Positions 49,334-63,395 are shown, counted from the first letter of the stretch. The stretch is DNA of 64,000 nucleotides from Rhopalosiphum padi (GCF_020882245.1 NC_083598.1:31409858-31473857); one strand, 5' to 3'. Made by a program: numbers and translations. Notes: generated by a model from the letters alone, not told the origin.

Positions 49334-49341
49334 ACTATTCA
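49334..49341 (+). repeat. target-site duplication, right (actattca)
   Basis: Exact 8-bp copy of 48624-48631, abutting the right end of the hAT-type element. Confidence 0.82.
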
Positions 49342-50020
49342 TCATATAAATGTGATATTTCTATGATTAAATTCACATAATATGTTATGGTTACTAAAAA
49401 TGTTTAATGTATGTAGGTAGTATTACTGTTTTTCATATGAAATGAAATGAAAAGATATCTCATACATTTTTGAATATCTTCTCGAAATTATTTTACTCTG
49501 AGCTGTACAACGCCGACGGAATATGATCCGGTATAATGTTATGCAGAGTTCTGTTGTTGTCGTGCTTGCCTAAAATGTCGACCCGCAAGACACGCGGACA
49601 AAGAAACGCATTTTAATATGACTAGAAATAACAAGAAAAAGCACTAGACCCTTTTGCGACGTTTATCGTATTAGTGTATTACGTATGTTGTCCTTACTTC
49701 TTACACACTGAATATATATGGGTGGTTTCTCTTTCCCGTAAAAAAAAAAAATAAAAAAAAACCGTTTTCCGTCACGTTGAAACTTCCGGCAAGATGCCTC
49801 AAAGCGCCAAGATCCTGTTTTCCGTCATCGTACAATTATCGCCTTAATCCGTTAGTAATACGACAAATGCGTGGCACTTTTGAATAGTTTATTATCAGTT
49901 AATTATATCTCCTCTAAAATGCTTGTGAACAGACCTACCTAATTAGAAACGAACATGAAAGCGGCGCTACGTATATAGTTATTACTTAATGTAATATTTA
50001 AATCTTAAAATTCAGTTTAA
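49342..50020. other. mixed stretch with complex segment 49490-49930
   Basis: The segment 49490-49930 is complex with CpG, contains TTAATCC (Otx/bicoid-type core, near 49843) and a poly-A stretch (49739-49761), and has no credible frame. Candidate regulatory DNA. Confidence 0.25.
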
Positions 50021-50029
50021 ACAAGTTTA

Positions 50030-50350
50030 TTCAGCTTAGTCGGAAATTATTGTCGAATGCGCAGTCTTAGAGTATTGTGATTTGTGGTACGTGTATAAAA
50101 CAGTATGAATGTGCATTTCTTATGCATAATATATTATCTACTAGTAAAACGTTTAATCGATTGAAAATAATGACTGTATAATTGATTCTGGGCGTATTAA
50201 TATTATTATCCTCAACATATTTTTTTCGCTAAAAGTCCGACCCAATTGTTAGTCTTCATTATAGTGGATAAACTATTTTCTTAAGATATCAATAAATCAG
50301 AAATGGTAAATTATTCATATTTGACATAAGCTGTTGAAACAAAAAACAAA
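50030..50350 (+). mobile_element. decayed non-LTR retrotransposon, post-catalytic RT region
   Basis: LFSLV (from about 50027) and, after a frame change, VECAVLEYCDLWYVYKTV (50052-50105) match the LYxSLVRxxLEYCSxVWxPYxK block found after the catalytic domain of jockey/I-type reverse transcriptases. Weaker matches follow: FLSYA near 50118 and, after further frameshifts, SDPIVSLH near 50238. Several stops and frameshifts show it is dead. The downstream limit is uncertain. Confidence 0.6.
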
Positions 50351-51750
50351 TTAATACCCTAGAGATGTATTCCGGTTACATTCCAAGTGATCCCAAACGG
50401 TTTCGCCGAATACAAATCAGCAGTTAAATTTACACAAAACCACTTTACAAATGCACTTATAATTAAAGTAAAAAACTATTGGTTTGGATTTAATAATTGA
50501 ATATTGAATACATTATTCACCATAAAATTAGTTATAATATTCGATAACTTAAATAAACTTTAATTTAAAGATCAAGTATTTTATACTGATTATAATATCC
50601 TATATTATATAAGTACAACACTCTTTTTTCATTATTGTATAATATCCTTAGTTTAACGTTGACGTTTATTAAAAACAAACTACGATTTTAGGTAAGTTGG
50701 GTTCGTTAAAAATAGATTTTACAACAGATTCATAAAAAAAAAAAAATTGTTACATTCAAAGAAAAATGATTACGCATACACTCATAAAATATATCATATA
50801 AATTTAAACAAATATCGCAATTGAACAATTTAAAAAATAAAATTGAGTTATATATAAACTTTTTACGGTAAATAATAGAAAGTAGGAGTGTATAAAAGTT
50901 GGTTTTAAAGACAATTTTTTTAGGAGACGATTAAAAGTATAATATTGACTATATTGTTGTTTATATTTATAAACCACGTAGTTATGTTGAATTATAATTA
51001 ATGTCCACATAGAAAAGCATGAATTTACGAATTGTATATAGTACAAAATACAAATATACTTTATTTTACTAGTATAATAAACGATTACTATAATATTCTA
51101 CACGAGAAAATATATAAGATATATACAATAAGTCACCGATATCAATGTCCAATGTTACTTGTTAAGCCGGATCCTTTTGATTGTCGTAAAACGTAACGTT
51201 TTACTGTCGAAGAACTAAATAAGCTGAATAAATTGTTTAAAAATAAAATAAAATTGAGTTTTATAATTTAATTATTTTATTGTATTAAATATTATGTACA
51301 ATCTGTACCTACGTAACTATACATATTTTAGGCTATGTAAGTCTTTAAATTTAGTGTTATAGTGACATAGTAAAAATATAAAAATTGAGCTACTAACACG
51401 TTCTTTAATATTAAATGTATAAACTAATTAGGAAAACCTGAATTAAATCTCCTAATATATTTATTTTTTAGTATTTTTTATACATAGATTCATTTTTTTT
51501 TTATTAACGACCCCTCTCTTTTCTGTTGAAAATATATGTTCAAAACACACACAGATAATAATAGATTTCTCAGACATTAGCATATAATTGAAGCGATAAA
51601 ATATAAATCATAGGAATCTTGAGATTCAATTGTTAACTATTTGGTTATCGATTTGTTAGTACAATATGTTTAATATTGCATTATATTGTAATAACTAAAA
51701 ATTATTTAACTATGTACATTTATTTTAAGGTAATTAATTCAAAATGTCCA
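50351..51750. other. AT-rich stretch
   Basis: No gene recognised; short frames on the minus strand reflect base composition. Confidence 0.45.
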
Positions 51751-52624
51751 TATTCCGATAACGTTGGGACCACAGTAAGTTAGTGGTAGCTTTTTACAAT
51801 CTTCCAATGGATATCGACAAAATCGGGAGGGCACGCCGCGCGTTATATTATATCATGATAATTATTTCTTTCGGTAGATACTAGATGTATATTATATATT
51901 ATAATATTATGTACCTTCATTTTCCGCTATCTTTGTCTCTCGCACGTTTCTTTTTGTATTCTACTCGGTCATCGTTAACAAGGACGACGATGAAAATATA
52001 CGAAGCATACACAGTACACACACATTCTCGTACGGGCTATATTATACAGTGGGGGCACTTTGCAGCGTCGGCGGCGGTGGTTCACCAATTCGGCACATCT
52101 GGCGGCGAAGACATCTCAAATTTATGAGTGACCCCGGTCGGTTTTCATCGGAACGGTGGCGCACGGGGAAGGAGTCCGAAATGAGAACACGAGAACGCCT
52201 CCCCCTCGCCGCCGCGACAGCGGGTGCCCATAAACCCCGCGCCTCGACACCCTGCACGACCGTCGTATACACACCCGCGATATATAATATTATTACATTC
52301 ACCGGACCCGCTTATCAACGACTTTACTCTTGTCAGCACCGCTGCAGCGAGAGCGGCACGAAATCCATTGCGCCAATACACTGCACACACACACACGCAC
52401 AACCGAGAACGCTAACCCTTTGGCCGCCGACCGGATGTTTTAATGACCGAAACTTGAATTTACATTAGTAATTAGATGGGGCGGGGTGCGGTGCGGGGGT
52501 GACGGGGTTGACGACGAGGAGATAACTAGCGGAATATTATTATATATTAAAGAGTTTGTACACATACATGTGTGTGCGTGTGCGTGTTTGTGTATGTGCT
52601 CTGGTGGAGAGACGACCGCGCTTA

Positions 52625-52648
52625 TGTGTGTGTGTGTGTGTGTGTGTG
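52625..52648. repeat. (TG)n microsatellite
   Basis: Uninterrupted TG repeat of about 24 nt. Confidence 0.92.
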
Positions 52649-53040
52649 CACCCGCGAGGGAGACGGTTTGGAGGGCGGCGAGAGGCGGAGAATGAGAGAA
52701 CGCAGAGCAAAGCCGGTTATTTACTGTCTGGCCGACCATAAACGTCTGCGCGCGCTTGTAATATACGACGCGATAACACATTACGGTAGGGGCGAGCGGC
52801 GCGTGGGGGTGTGTGTCGGGGCGGCAGTTAGTACACGCTAATGCCGTGTTTGTCGCCGCCGCCGCCGCCGATATACGCTCGCGACATATACACTCGTCGT
52901 AAGACGCGTGGCCCCGTCGTCGTGTGTACGGACTACGGACACACCCGAAAAAGTTTTCACTCTCTCTCGCACACGCACGTCTGCTGCGAGATTTGCGAAC
53001 TGACATTATATTTTTGCACACATGTATATATACGTATGTA

Positions 53041-53068
53041 ACACACACACACACACATATATATATAC
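53041..53068. repeat. (AC)n-(AT)n microsatellite
   Basis: AC repeat running directly into AT units. Confidence 0.9.
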
Positions 53069-53660
53069 ACGTCAGCCGAATCGATAACGCGTAAGTTTCT
53101 TCGAGTATTTTTGGAGTTTCGTATACCGTTTTTATTGCTCTGACGATAACGATTCGGTTGGCGGGCACGCGGAAACGTACGCGATATCATAATATTATAT
53201 TATACTCAAACATTATGTAATATTATAATATTATATCATTCAACGACTTCGATGGCGCGCGTACGAGAGAGAATTCGGAGGGTTTTCACTGTCAGCGTAT
53301 TATGATATTTTTATGATATTGCCGTTACGCGCGATAACGCATCATGTCTGTATTATTATTATTATTACGATAATAATATGTTATACAAGCCACGCGGTTT
53401 GAGGTAGACTTTAACACACGTCTAGTGTAATGCGTCAGTCACTTGCACGTGTTATCTATTTTTGCAGTTTGCCCGCCAACTATATTGCACCCCATCCCGC
53501 GCGTACTTATTTAATAGTTTGTAGTTTGTCGTGATGGATACGTTTTTATTCGGTCGTTCGATTTGTCAACGGGTTAGTTAACGACGGTTATCAAACACAA
53601 ATATTATGTTGTTCCCAAGTGACCTGTGCCAGCGGGTTCGTTATATTAGGCGATGACATT

Positions 53661-54800
53661 ACAATATTATTATGATGATTTTTTCGTTAAAAAATCCAAG
53701 TCCGTTCAACAATCTTTTACATGTGTACCTACGAGATAACACCGAACACGGTACAGGCATACGCGCACACGATTTGTTGTTATCTTAATCCTCAATCGAT
53801 CGATCACAGTACTTTAACGAGTTTTACGGACGCCAATATTTTAGTGGTATCCATAAAGTTTACCAATCTTATAAAAGCAATTTCGGGAGCGAACCTAAAG
53901 GCGACGGATCGTTTGATCTATATTTTCGTTTTAAACATATACACACGATTTTAATTAAAACAAGTTTAATATTTGGCAGCGATGATAGTCGTCTCGTTTA
54001 TCGGATCACCAAAGTTTTTGCGTTATAGAACATTGTATATATAGTAATTTGTAAGCAAATTGACGTATTCTAAAACATTATACTCTCCAACTACGAACTG
54101 CGCTTTCATTTTTCGTTTATGGAAATCGTTTGGGTTCGAAACAGAAATTAAATTGCGAACCCTCAGCAGGGGTCGGCGAGTTTTGATTTTTCTCCACCTC
54201 CACCCTTTTAAACATCGTTCTCGTTGAACGTTCGTCTCGGCCGTCTTGCCTCTCCTTACTATCCTTTTTCCTTTATTATTGTTGTTGTTTAACAAGGTGG
54301 AGAATTTCCCAAAGATTAATTGAGGCCAATGTAGAGGAAAAAGAATGCGGGCTGGTTATTGACAAGTGGCTGATGAACAAATCAGTCATCCGCGGCTTGT
54401 TAAAACGTACCTGCTTGCCGCCGTTCTCATCACTCAAATACACTTTGACAGATTAAATTTACATCGTTGAGTTTTTGCTTTTTTCGCTCCTTCGTAGTTA
54501 TTTGCCTTAGACGTTCGGCTTTGTCGAGAATTAATAGATTGCAGGAAAATAAAAAAAATAAATAAAAACTCGAAGAAAAATCTTTCACCTTTCATTACCG
54601 CCCTGTTTGACGTCTTATCAAAATTCATTCCTCTTTTGTCCCTCTGATTTTCGCACTTTTAATTATTTTCCTTTCAATTAATTTCTTTCCCTCTCCCTTG
54701 TGATTTTTTTTTCCGAAAACTTTACTTTGTTTCTCAACGTCCGTCACTGTTAATTTATTGCGAGAAACGGGCAAAAAAAATTATACTTATCACAATATTT
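53661..54800. other. complex stretch with homeodomain-type sites
   Basis: Non-repetitive sequence. The segment 54290-54480 contains agattaattgagg (homeodomain core), gacaagtgg (NK-2/tinman type) and a near-palindrome around ctgatgaacaaatcag (54371-54386). Minus frames at 54023-54295 and 54434-54628 are K/R/N-rich and unrecognised. No gene called. Confidence 0.25.
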
Positions 54801-57800
54801 TCTGTCTATACTGTTAACTTTTTTTAATTTTCCAGTATACTATTGTCGAAACAAAACATTTTGACAGGTCACTACGACATCGATTATTTTCTATAATACA
54901 GTGTTTACCGGCATGATTGAATATATTAGAGTAATCAATATATATATATATATATAATGGATAGAAATTATTCAATTAAAATTATATTAGTTTAAGTTTA
55001 TCGAAATTAAATAATGTACTCGTAATATTACATAAAAAAAAGTTATTATATCTTTAATTATTCACAAAGAGATTTGTTGTATGACTATCAAAATACAAAA
55101 AAAAATGTATTGTTATAGTTAAGGTTATAGTATTATACTTAAAATAAGTATTGTAATAATTTTGCTTAACTATACTTGTATTTGTATACGTATCATTAGT
55201 ATTATTATAAAATTTGTTAACAATAATTAAATACAATAATTTGAATAATCATTAAGCAATGAACAATGTTCATAAACTTTATTTTGTAATTATTATCCCT
55301 CGACAATATACCTTTTACATTAAAATATGTTTAAGTATTTGGAATTATATCACATGAACTCCTGATAATATACAATAATATTGATTGTACCTATAAGTAA
55401 ACATAAATTTATATTATATAAATGCCTAGTATAGATATTATTTTATTTACTCTGTTGAAATGCTAAGTACAAATTATAGACAATGCAAATACTTTCGACT
55501 ACACTGTTATGAATTATGACCGACTGATTAAATAATTATAATTTACTCTTCAACGCCACGTGTGACCAAACTGATACAAAATAGTTTCGACTTTAATTTA
55601 TAATGGCCTAAAAGTTCTCTTTTTATTATTCATTTATTATTTCTCAAATTAATAAAAACATGTTTCTATGTATATTGACACTTAAAATTATATTATCTTT
55701 GCATAATAGGTACTTCTCATACTAGTATGTTACACTATTTAGATATAAATAATGTCCATACTTTATATTATTGTAAAAGTGAATACTATATTGATTTTAA
55801 TCCTATTTTTAATTAAGATTTAAAAATTAATTTATAATTTAAATTAAATATTGTGTTTTAAATAAACGACTTTATATTGAGAAACATTAAAATATTAATA
55901 TATTTTAACAATTAAACAAATTATATTTTTAAAGAACAAATAAGAAACTGACATAGCAATTGAAATTTGAACTTTAAAACTTCTTAGTGATATTTACGTC
56001 GAATTATTTTTTTTATTCAGAACATTAAATTATATAAAGTTGAAATAAGCGATTACATACTAAATTATTTTAATATACCAACATTTTTTGACAGTTGACT
56101 GATGGGTGTTCGTAGTTTCATTTAGTTTCAAGTATTTTTCATTCTTTTTTTACGCAGACATTTTAAATTTAAATAGCACTAAACAATAGATATTTTATTT
56201 AATAATATTTTCTATACATTGCATAATGAATAAAACAAGTTATTGTTTTAATATGTTGTTAAATTGTAGTAAAAAAAAAAAATGATGTTTAACTGTGTAA
56301 TTCAATATAATAATTATAAATATATAGGTACATAAATCTTTTTAAATATATAAATATCTTGTCAATTTGTTTGCTTTTAAAAGACATGAGCATTTTAGGT
56401 CGTTTATGCGTGCTTGTATAAAGTTTTAATTTAGACATTAGACTCGACAGCGCATATTTTATCAAAAGTCATGTTGTTGAAATATAATTGACGGTATAAT
56501 ATTAAACAAACTTGCTGATCTGATGCTAACAAATCTAAACTGTCTCATTACAGTGAATGGAAATTCCAATAATTTGTACATCAAAATATTGAGTATACAA
56601 AATGAAAATTATTCTCAAACATGGTAGGCGTCTTTAAAATTGTTTACTATAGAAAATGTACATATTTTACACGCGTGTATAATATATTATTACGTGAAGA
56701 TGGAATATGTTTTTTTTTTAATTTTTGTCGGTAAGCCACTATTTGTTTAATAATAATAATTATAAATTATGAATTGCCAACAATTATATTAACATAAGTC
56801 AAAAAAACTTAAACACTAAAGAGAAGATGATATTTGAGTTGGTAGATACATGATACAGTACTTGCTAAAATGTATTTGTTCTTTCAATTTGTTTAAAAAC
56901 AAAAAGAAATATTAATTTTACGTTACTTAATTAAATTAAAATTATTATCGTATGGACAATGTTAATACATTTTATATGGTTACTAGATGTTAATGTTTAT
57001 TTTGACTTATCGTAAAAACAATCATATCTTAGTTTATGTATTGTTGATAATTTTATAAACATTTTGCTTTCTATTTATGCTTAAAATTAATCTAATTTAC
57101 ATATTTATTTATGGCTTATATTAGAAATAAACCATTCAACTTTTAAACCAAATTTTTTTAAATCAAAATTTAAGTTAATTTTAAATATAACCTCATTGTG
57201 CTAAAATATAAATAAATATTTTATCTTGTTTTCAATCGTAAATTGATTAGTAATAATGTACAAGCAAAACATATTTAATGGATGTTTTATCTCAGTGATA
57301 ATTATAATAATGAATATAGTTAATAAAAAATTTGTATTCAAAACAAAATCCAAGTCGTTATTATTTCGATCAGCTAAAATATGATTAAATAAATGTATAC
57401 AATTACAATAAATACTCATACACACACATTTATATATATATAACGGTTTAAAATCGAAGTAATTAACAAGAAAATAAAAATAATTGTTCACCTTATTTGC
57501 ATTAATTTTTGAAATTAATGTTTTATAATTTAAGTGACAATTCTCCTTGTCAATATAAGTAACAAACACCGGTAAGTATTAAATATTTGTTAAATAATGA
57601 TTTATATAATGAAAATAATAAACCATTATAGTTTATGACTCTACTTATCTTTCAAAACATATATTTTGTAAACTGATCTCCATAAATAATAAAACTCAGT
57701 AAATTAACGGCTTTATCATATTATATATACAATGTACGTATATCGTAGGTACTCAAATAATAGTGAATATTTTAGGTTTAATAACTCATATTTACAAGGA

Positions 57801-60120
57801 ATAAAATAAACTTTATCCAGATAATTAAAAAAAAAAAAAATGTAAAACATAGTTAATACATTGATATTGAACTCTCGCAACTTTTCTGAGATTTTAATAT
57901 AAAAAAAAAAAAAAAAAATATGTATATAGTTTGTGTTTTAATTTTAATAAAAAATTCTTAATATTCTTCAATTCTTCATAACATTAATTAACTCTGTTTA
58001 TAAAATAAACTACATACAAAAAATAAAATATTTTTTTTATTTAACGAAATTGTGAAGATTAGAACTAAATCATAGATAATTAACTAATTAGTTCTTAATC
58101 TTCATTATTAAAATAAAACTAAATATATTTTTAATAAGCTTATATATTGACCAGTTAATAATTTAATTAATACTTAAGTTGTTTATCACTGATATAAAAA
58201 GGCAATGTAGATAATATTTTTAATAAAAACTAAATAAATTATTCCCATATTACGCACCATATATTAAAAAGATAAAAAGACTAAATCACTAACAATGTTT
58301 AATTTAAAAACAAAAACAGCAAGTGAGATGGGGAAACTTCAGTTTTAGAATTCAGAAATATCAGAATCTTAAATATTACAACAGGGGATTACATGATTGT
58401 ATAAATATTTGGATATTTTGCATAGTAAAAAATATATGATAGTTTTAATATAGAGGCAAACAAATGTATAAATATAAATTAAAATTATATGTTCTTAGTT
58501 TTACCACAATTAATTATAATTAATTGAAACTGTTTAAACTTAATGTACCTATATAATGTAACGATTATCGTCTTAACATTTTAGGTGTTTCAACCCTACC
58601 TAAATTGTATGAGTATATTTAATTTACTTTTGAGCTCTGTTAATGTCGATCATTTTCAAGATAATTAACTGAAATTACCATAGTAGGTAATAGTATTATT
58701 TTTGTTTGTTGTCGAAATGGCATAACCATTTTATTTTAATCATCAATGCTACGTACAGTGAATTTAAAAATACCGGGTCTTGAACAAATGACGATTTAAT
58801 TCTCACATTTTAAACCAAAAATAGTCGTGTATGAAATATATATATACATTATACATATATAATAAATATTTCTGACTTTAATATTGGTGTATGCTTTGTT
58901 CAACGTATCTTTAATATTTACTACTCGTGTTTACATTTCAACTGTTATTCGTTTCTGCCAATTTGTCATGTGACCTTTTAACTAAAAGAATAACAAACTT
59001 TGTTATATTATTTTAGAAGGAAAAGAAATTAGAGATGTACACATGATTTTTAAACAGTTTATGTTTCTTGTTTTTAGATGTAGAATAAATATTTTTCAGA
59101 ATTACATCGACTTAATCACTATTTTTTTAGTGTGGCCTATTTAAGTAGCATAATTCTAAATGTCGACAATGTTTGGTGATATCCAATCGAGTATAGTCAT
59201 TTTTTTATTTTTTAATATTAATTATTATATTCTCATCTATGATTACTAAACTCAAATGAGTTACAGTCACAGTAAGGTAGCTTCTAATTGTTTTTCGATA
59301 AATATTGTCTGTCAACTTACAGGCATATATAAATAATGATTTATTTAATATTTATATAATAGGTACAATTAACGAAACGAAGTTGAAAATTAAAGGTATT
59401 TAGTAATTGATACTTTATACAAAACTTTTTGATAAAATCTAAGTACCGACTAGACGGCACACATTTTATAAGTATTTAGCTCGCAGCTATTGTTCTTATT
59501 ATAGCATTTTGTAAATTAGATTTATTTTACAACCCACGGTAATTCGGCATTTCATTTATAATTAATAATCATGTATATTGTGTAGGTATGTGAATGAACA
59601 AACAGCTAGAATTCAGAATATATTATAGAATAAACGCGAAAAAGATGAAGTTAAAAACAGAATATATAAATTTCATAAAATATACTATTAACTGGTGAAC
59701 TGTACTATTGTAATACTAGATAGTTTCAATATACTATTGACAATAATATGCTTCAAAGTGGAGAATATTTTGTTTAAATAATTTAAGATCGTTGTCATGT
59801 TGTGGTGTTATCATTTCTTAAGAACATCCATTTTAATGTGTTCACATAGTTTTTCAGAGTCAGTTTTTCACGAAAATAAAAAAAACAACACAACTGAGTC
59901 GTTTAGATATGTAATGAAACGATCCTATTATAACTTTTCAGATGTGATAATGTCGTAATTAAGCTTCAAAGTCATAGAAACTTCAAAAAAAAATAATCTA
60001 AAAATTTCTGTCATTAAAGCCGTTATAGTAGAACGCTCTAAAAACTTGCTCGAAGTAGGTTTTTCGTTAACTTAATACAATTTTTGGCCAAAACGACCAT
60101 GTTGTGAGCAGAAAATGAAA
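54801..60120. other. long AT-rich desert
   Basis: More than 5 kb of AT-rich DNA with A and T runs (for example 57901-57918) and a TA tract near 54940-54957. The only frame over 100 codons (57201-57569, minus) is Y/N/I-rich as expected from composition. No gene, RNA or element was recognised; old unrecognisable repeats are likely. Confidence 0.45.
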
Positions 60121-61520
60121 ATCGTCGAAAAAAAAATATAATAATAATAATAACGACGTAAGGGTGAGCGGGAGAGACGAACACGCGGCGAATAATGTAT
60201 TCCAACTATTCAAGCGCATTCTCCGCGAGCAGAGTAAATGAAAAAAAAAAGTTCACTCGCTGTTTTGGACGGCGTAATAAGTCCGAGAACACGGCGTGGT
60301 AAAAGAGGAATACGGATAAGAGTAGACCGGTTACTGGTTAGAGATTAAAACACGTAGATTCGATGACTCGAAAAGTCGAAAGACGTACGTGGCGAGCGCA
60401 ACGTATATACTAATTAAAAAGTCGATTACACGGGCGTTTTCAGCTGTGAGGTGGGGAGGTAGGGCTTATATTCGTTTTTCTCGATAAAACTTTCAAAACG
60501 ACGGACGTGACGAGAGTTGGCGAGGACGCACCGCCATCGGGGAATGGAAACGTTCGCAGGAATTCGACAATTAATATGTAAATTTACGCGCGCTGGGAAA
60601 TCCGAATGCGTGTACGACGCTGTACACATCGTATAAATTTATATATATATACATGTAGACTTAGAAATGTGGCGAGGGGCGTGGGTGGAAGAAGCTTTAA
60701 AGACGACGGATATACTTCCAGAACGGACGGATGGCGAGGAGGAGAGAACCAACGCTGTGTGAAAAACAACGTTCGGGGCGCATTGAAAATCGAATGAATG
60801 CTTGATGGGGGTGGAAGGGGGGGTAGGAGCAGAGAGCCGCGGAATAAATTTCGGACCCAGATAATAATAATCCAGTCATTCTTATACAGCACCAACGCGC
60901 TCCACCACCGTCAATCCCCGACTATCGTGGCTGCGCGTAAAGACGCGAAGACTGCGACGACGACGACGACGACGACGGCGGACGGACGGATCATAAAAGT
61001 TTACACCCCTTCTCGCGACGACGGTAGTGAGCAATAAGGGTTTTCGAAGATGGGATGACGGAATTAGGACCAATGTATAATATTCTATATATATAGTATA
61101 TCCATGCAGGCAGAGTGCTCTCTTGTTGGCGGGGATGACGGCGGTGGTGGTGTTTATGCTAATCGACGCGAGAGAGGTGTTTTGTTTAAAGCTAATAAGC
61201 TTAAACAGGATATCAAGAAGTGTGTCGCCGTGTACTCGGTGGCGGCCGCGTATTATGTACGTCTTTCACTGCAAAAGTTTTCGTACTTTTGTGTTGTATA
61301 CGACCGCTTTCTTCTTCTGCGCGACTATACACAGGCTGCTCGCGGGACCAATATAATAAATTCTTCGCGCCTTTCTCACGGCGGTGCCGACTTAATCCAT
61401 ATATGTATATATATATATATACACATAATATATACCCAAATATATACTCATACGGCGGCGGTGACCTAACTTCTGAACACAGATTTTCACGCCACGTAAT
61501 AATTATCTTCGGTGTTTTTG
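60121..61520. other. GC-rich block H with CGA repeat
   Basis: CpG-rich block beginning with AAT units. It contains a CGA repeat (60955-60977), G-rich runs (60807-60830) and a TA tract near 61407-61420. Frames of 60-121 codons overlap on both strands between 60426 and 61534; none has a recognised domain and several contain repeat runs. Candidate regulatory or untranslated-exon DNA. Confidence 0.3.
60955..60977. repeat. (CGA)n microsatellite
   Basis: Uninterrupted CGA repeat of about 23 nt. Confidence 0.92.
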
Positions 61521-62190
61521 TAGGAAACTTTTAAAACCCCGATTTAAAATTATCATAACAGGAGCTCATGTCCTATATTATTATCATACATATATTATGT
61601 AAGTATGCCAGTCACATCGCTCCACTCACCACAATATTTTCCGCCAGCAAGATTTCGTAAACATTTTGTTGACGTTATTCTTTTAGGCATCTAGTTAACC
61701 TTGGGAAACCATCTGCGATCTACTATACCAATTAACATGTCACTTTGCATACCTCATATCATAAATAGCTGTATATACATTAACAACAAACACAACTATC
61801 ATGAAGTAACGTTCAAATGCATGTCAAACGGTTTTAGTAATGTCAGTTTGAACATTTAATTTAAAACTGAAAAGACCATAATCGATTGTCATAATTCATT
61901 TTTGACTCGTAAGATATAACTCATAGAAACGTACCATTTAAAGTCAATTGTCAAATTATTTATGTTTCTGTAGAAATATAAGCCTGACTACTCAGGAAGA
62001 GTATATCATACGCGTGGTATTATGAAACCGTAATTAGTGTTTTTTAGCTAGTAAAATCGATGATCGCGGTAAAAAAGATCATCAGGTACGCCTTATAATA
62101 TAAAACATAATGCATAATTATTAATAAATACATAATTACTAATAAAATGCAATGTTAGTGTGTATATATCGTGTACGTGTAAGCAATCTA
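61521..62190. other. mixed stretch upstream of a coding-like ORF
   Basis: A plus frame of about 55 codons without stop (about 61694-61859, no early ATG) follows an acceptor-like ttattcttttag at 61675-61686. It ends at TAA and is unrecognised. It could be an upstream part of the coding-like ORF at 62.2 kb but cannot join it directly because it ends in a stop. Confidence 0.2.
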
Positions 62191-62193
62191 CAG

Positions 62194-62462
62194 CCAAGTC
62201 TCATTGTTTTGAACTTTGGTACATACGTAATAATCCTGTACCCGAAGATGTGCATTTCGAAATCGATTCTATTAATTTTTTTTATTTTAAAGAAGGGTTT
62301 GCGGAAGAATTTATTAGCCCACAAAAACATGAATATTTTGTTATTTTTATAGGGTTGCTATTGGTAGTAATAGAAAATAAAACTGTATATTCAGATTTAG
62401 ATCTGTATTTTATATTTGGTCAAAACAACACGAATTACTGTGTTCAAAATATAAGTAGTTGA
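62194..62462 (+). CDS. hypothetical terminal-exon-like ORF
   Basis: About 89 codons open after an acceptor-like caatctacag (AG at 62192-62193) to TGA at 62460-62462. An AATAAA lies 91 bp later at 62553-62558, as expected for a terminal exon. The frame also extends upstream to about 62160. Despite AT-rich DNA the peptide is rich in E and D (for example PVPEDVHFEIDSI, FKEGFAEEFISPQKHEYF) and first codon positions are G-rich, which favours real coding. A hydrophobic run (VIFIGLLLVVI) lies in the middle. No family recognised, no upstream exon identified. It could be the last exon of an unknown gene, a relic or chance. Confidence 0.28.
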
Positions 62463-62800
62463 TGTTTAACGTGATTGTAACTCGTTATTGTACATATTAT
62501 TATTTATTTTTATTATGTGCTTATATTTTAAGCTATGTTAATTGTAATATAGAATAAAAAAATTGAATGATAATACTATGATTTTTATTTGTACAATTTG
62601 TTATGTGATTATAATATCATACATTTAATACAATTTGAGGCGTGTTTAAAAAATATATTATTTATAAAAATGAAACCTGATGGCACATATGACGCCATAT
62701 TTTTCCATAATTTTTTCATTAAATCGAAGCAAATTTAAATTGAAAAAATATATATCGGGTAAAAAAAAAAAAAAATAACGCGCATCAAGAGATTAAGACG
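62463..62800. other. AT-rich stretch, possible 3' UTR
   Basis: AT-rich DNA with the AATAAA noted for the preceding ORF and an A run near 62761-62775. Nothing else recognised. Confidence 0.4.
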
Positions 62801-63395
62801 GGGTATGATTTAATTTGCCACGGTTTTGTCAAAGGCAACGCCGTTGGAGATCAGCTAGTTCGTATTATATTATGAGCCGGGTAATCAAAAAATAAAAATA
62901 AAATAAACATGACACGTTTCATAATATATACAATACCGCAACGTCAGGATCATGGAGCTAGGTCTGGTATCGATTTCCTCGTTAAGAAACACCGTCGTAG
63001 GGTAATAATAATAATGTATTCAACGCGGAAGTCGCGTTGTTTATATTATATACATACATATACTGGTTTGTTTATAGTTAGGGAACGTGCGACGAGATAA
63101 TATCATTATAACATCTACTACGTACATAAATATGACATAGGTACCTATACATATATATAAGTGTGTGTGTGTGTGTGTATTATGTATACGTAAACTGTGT
63201 CGTTACGATTATACGCGACAATATTCGGATACATCTCGCGCGTGCGCCAGTGTGGGAAACTCTGTCGGTAGAGTAACGGCAGCGGTGGTGAAAGTGCGGC
63301 GGGTCCGGGTGCGAAGTAAATTGTCGTAGTTTGAACCGTACGGAATAATAATAAAGTATAACGCGCGTGAGCTTAGGTCGGTAGAGCGGCGTGTA

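Larger units (their letters stand above)
51751..53660. other. GC-rich block G with GT/CA repeats
   Basis: CpG-containing block with GT (52566-52590 imperfect, 52625-52648), GCC (52855-52869) and CA/TA (53041-53068) repeats. A minus-strand frame of 242 codons (52440-53168) passes through four of these repeats (VCVCV and HTHTH runs) and is judged spurious. GGTGGCGCAC at 52154-52163 is a near match to the CTCF-type core found at 11421 and 40883. Complex non-repeat parts (51750-51850, 52050-52450) may be regulatory. Confidence 0.35.

Noticed and set aside
52440..53168. 242-codon minus-strand frame
   Set aside because: It runs through GT/CA, GCC and TA repeats, giving VCVC and HTHT runs, and shows no domain; the openness comes from repeats and GC content.
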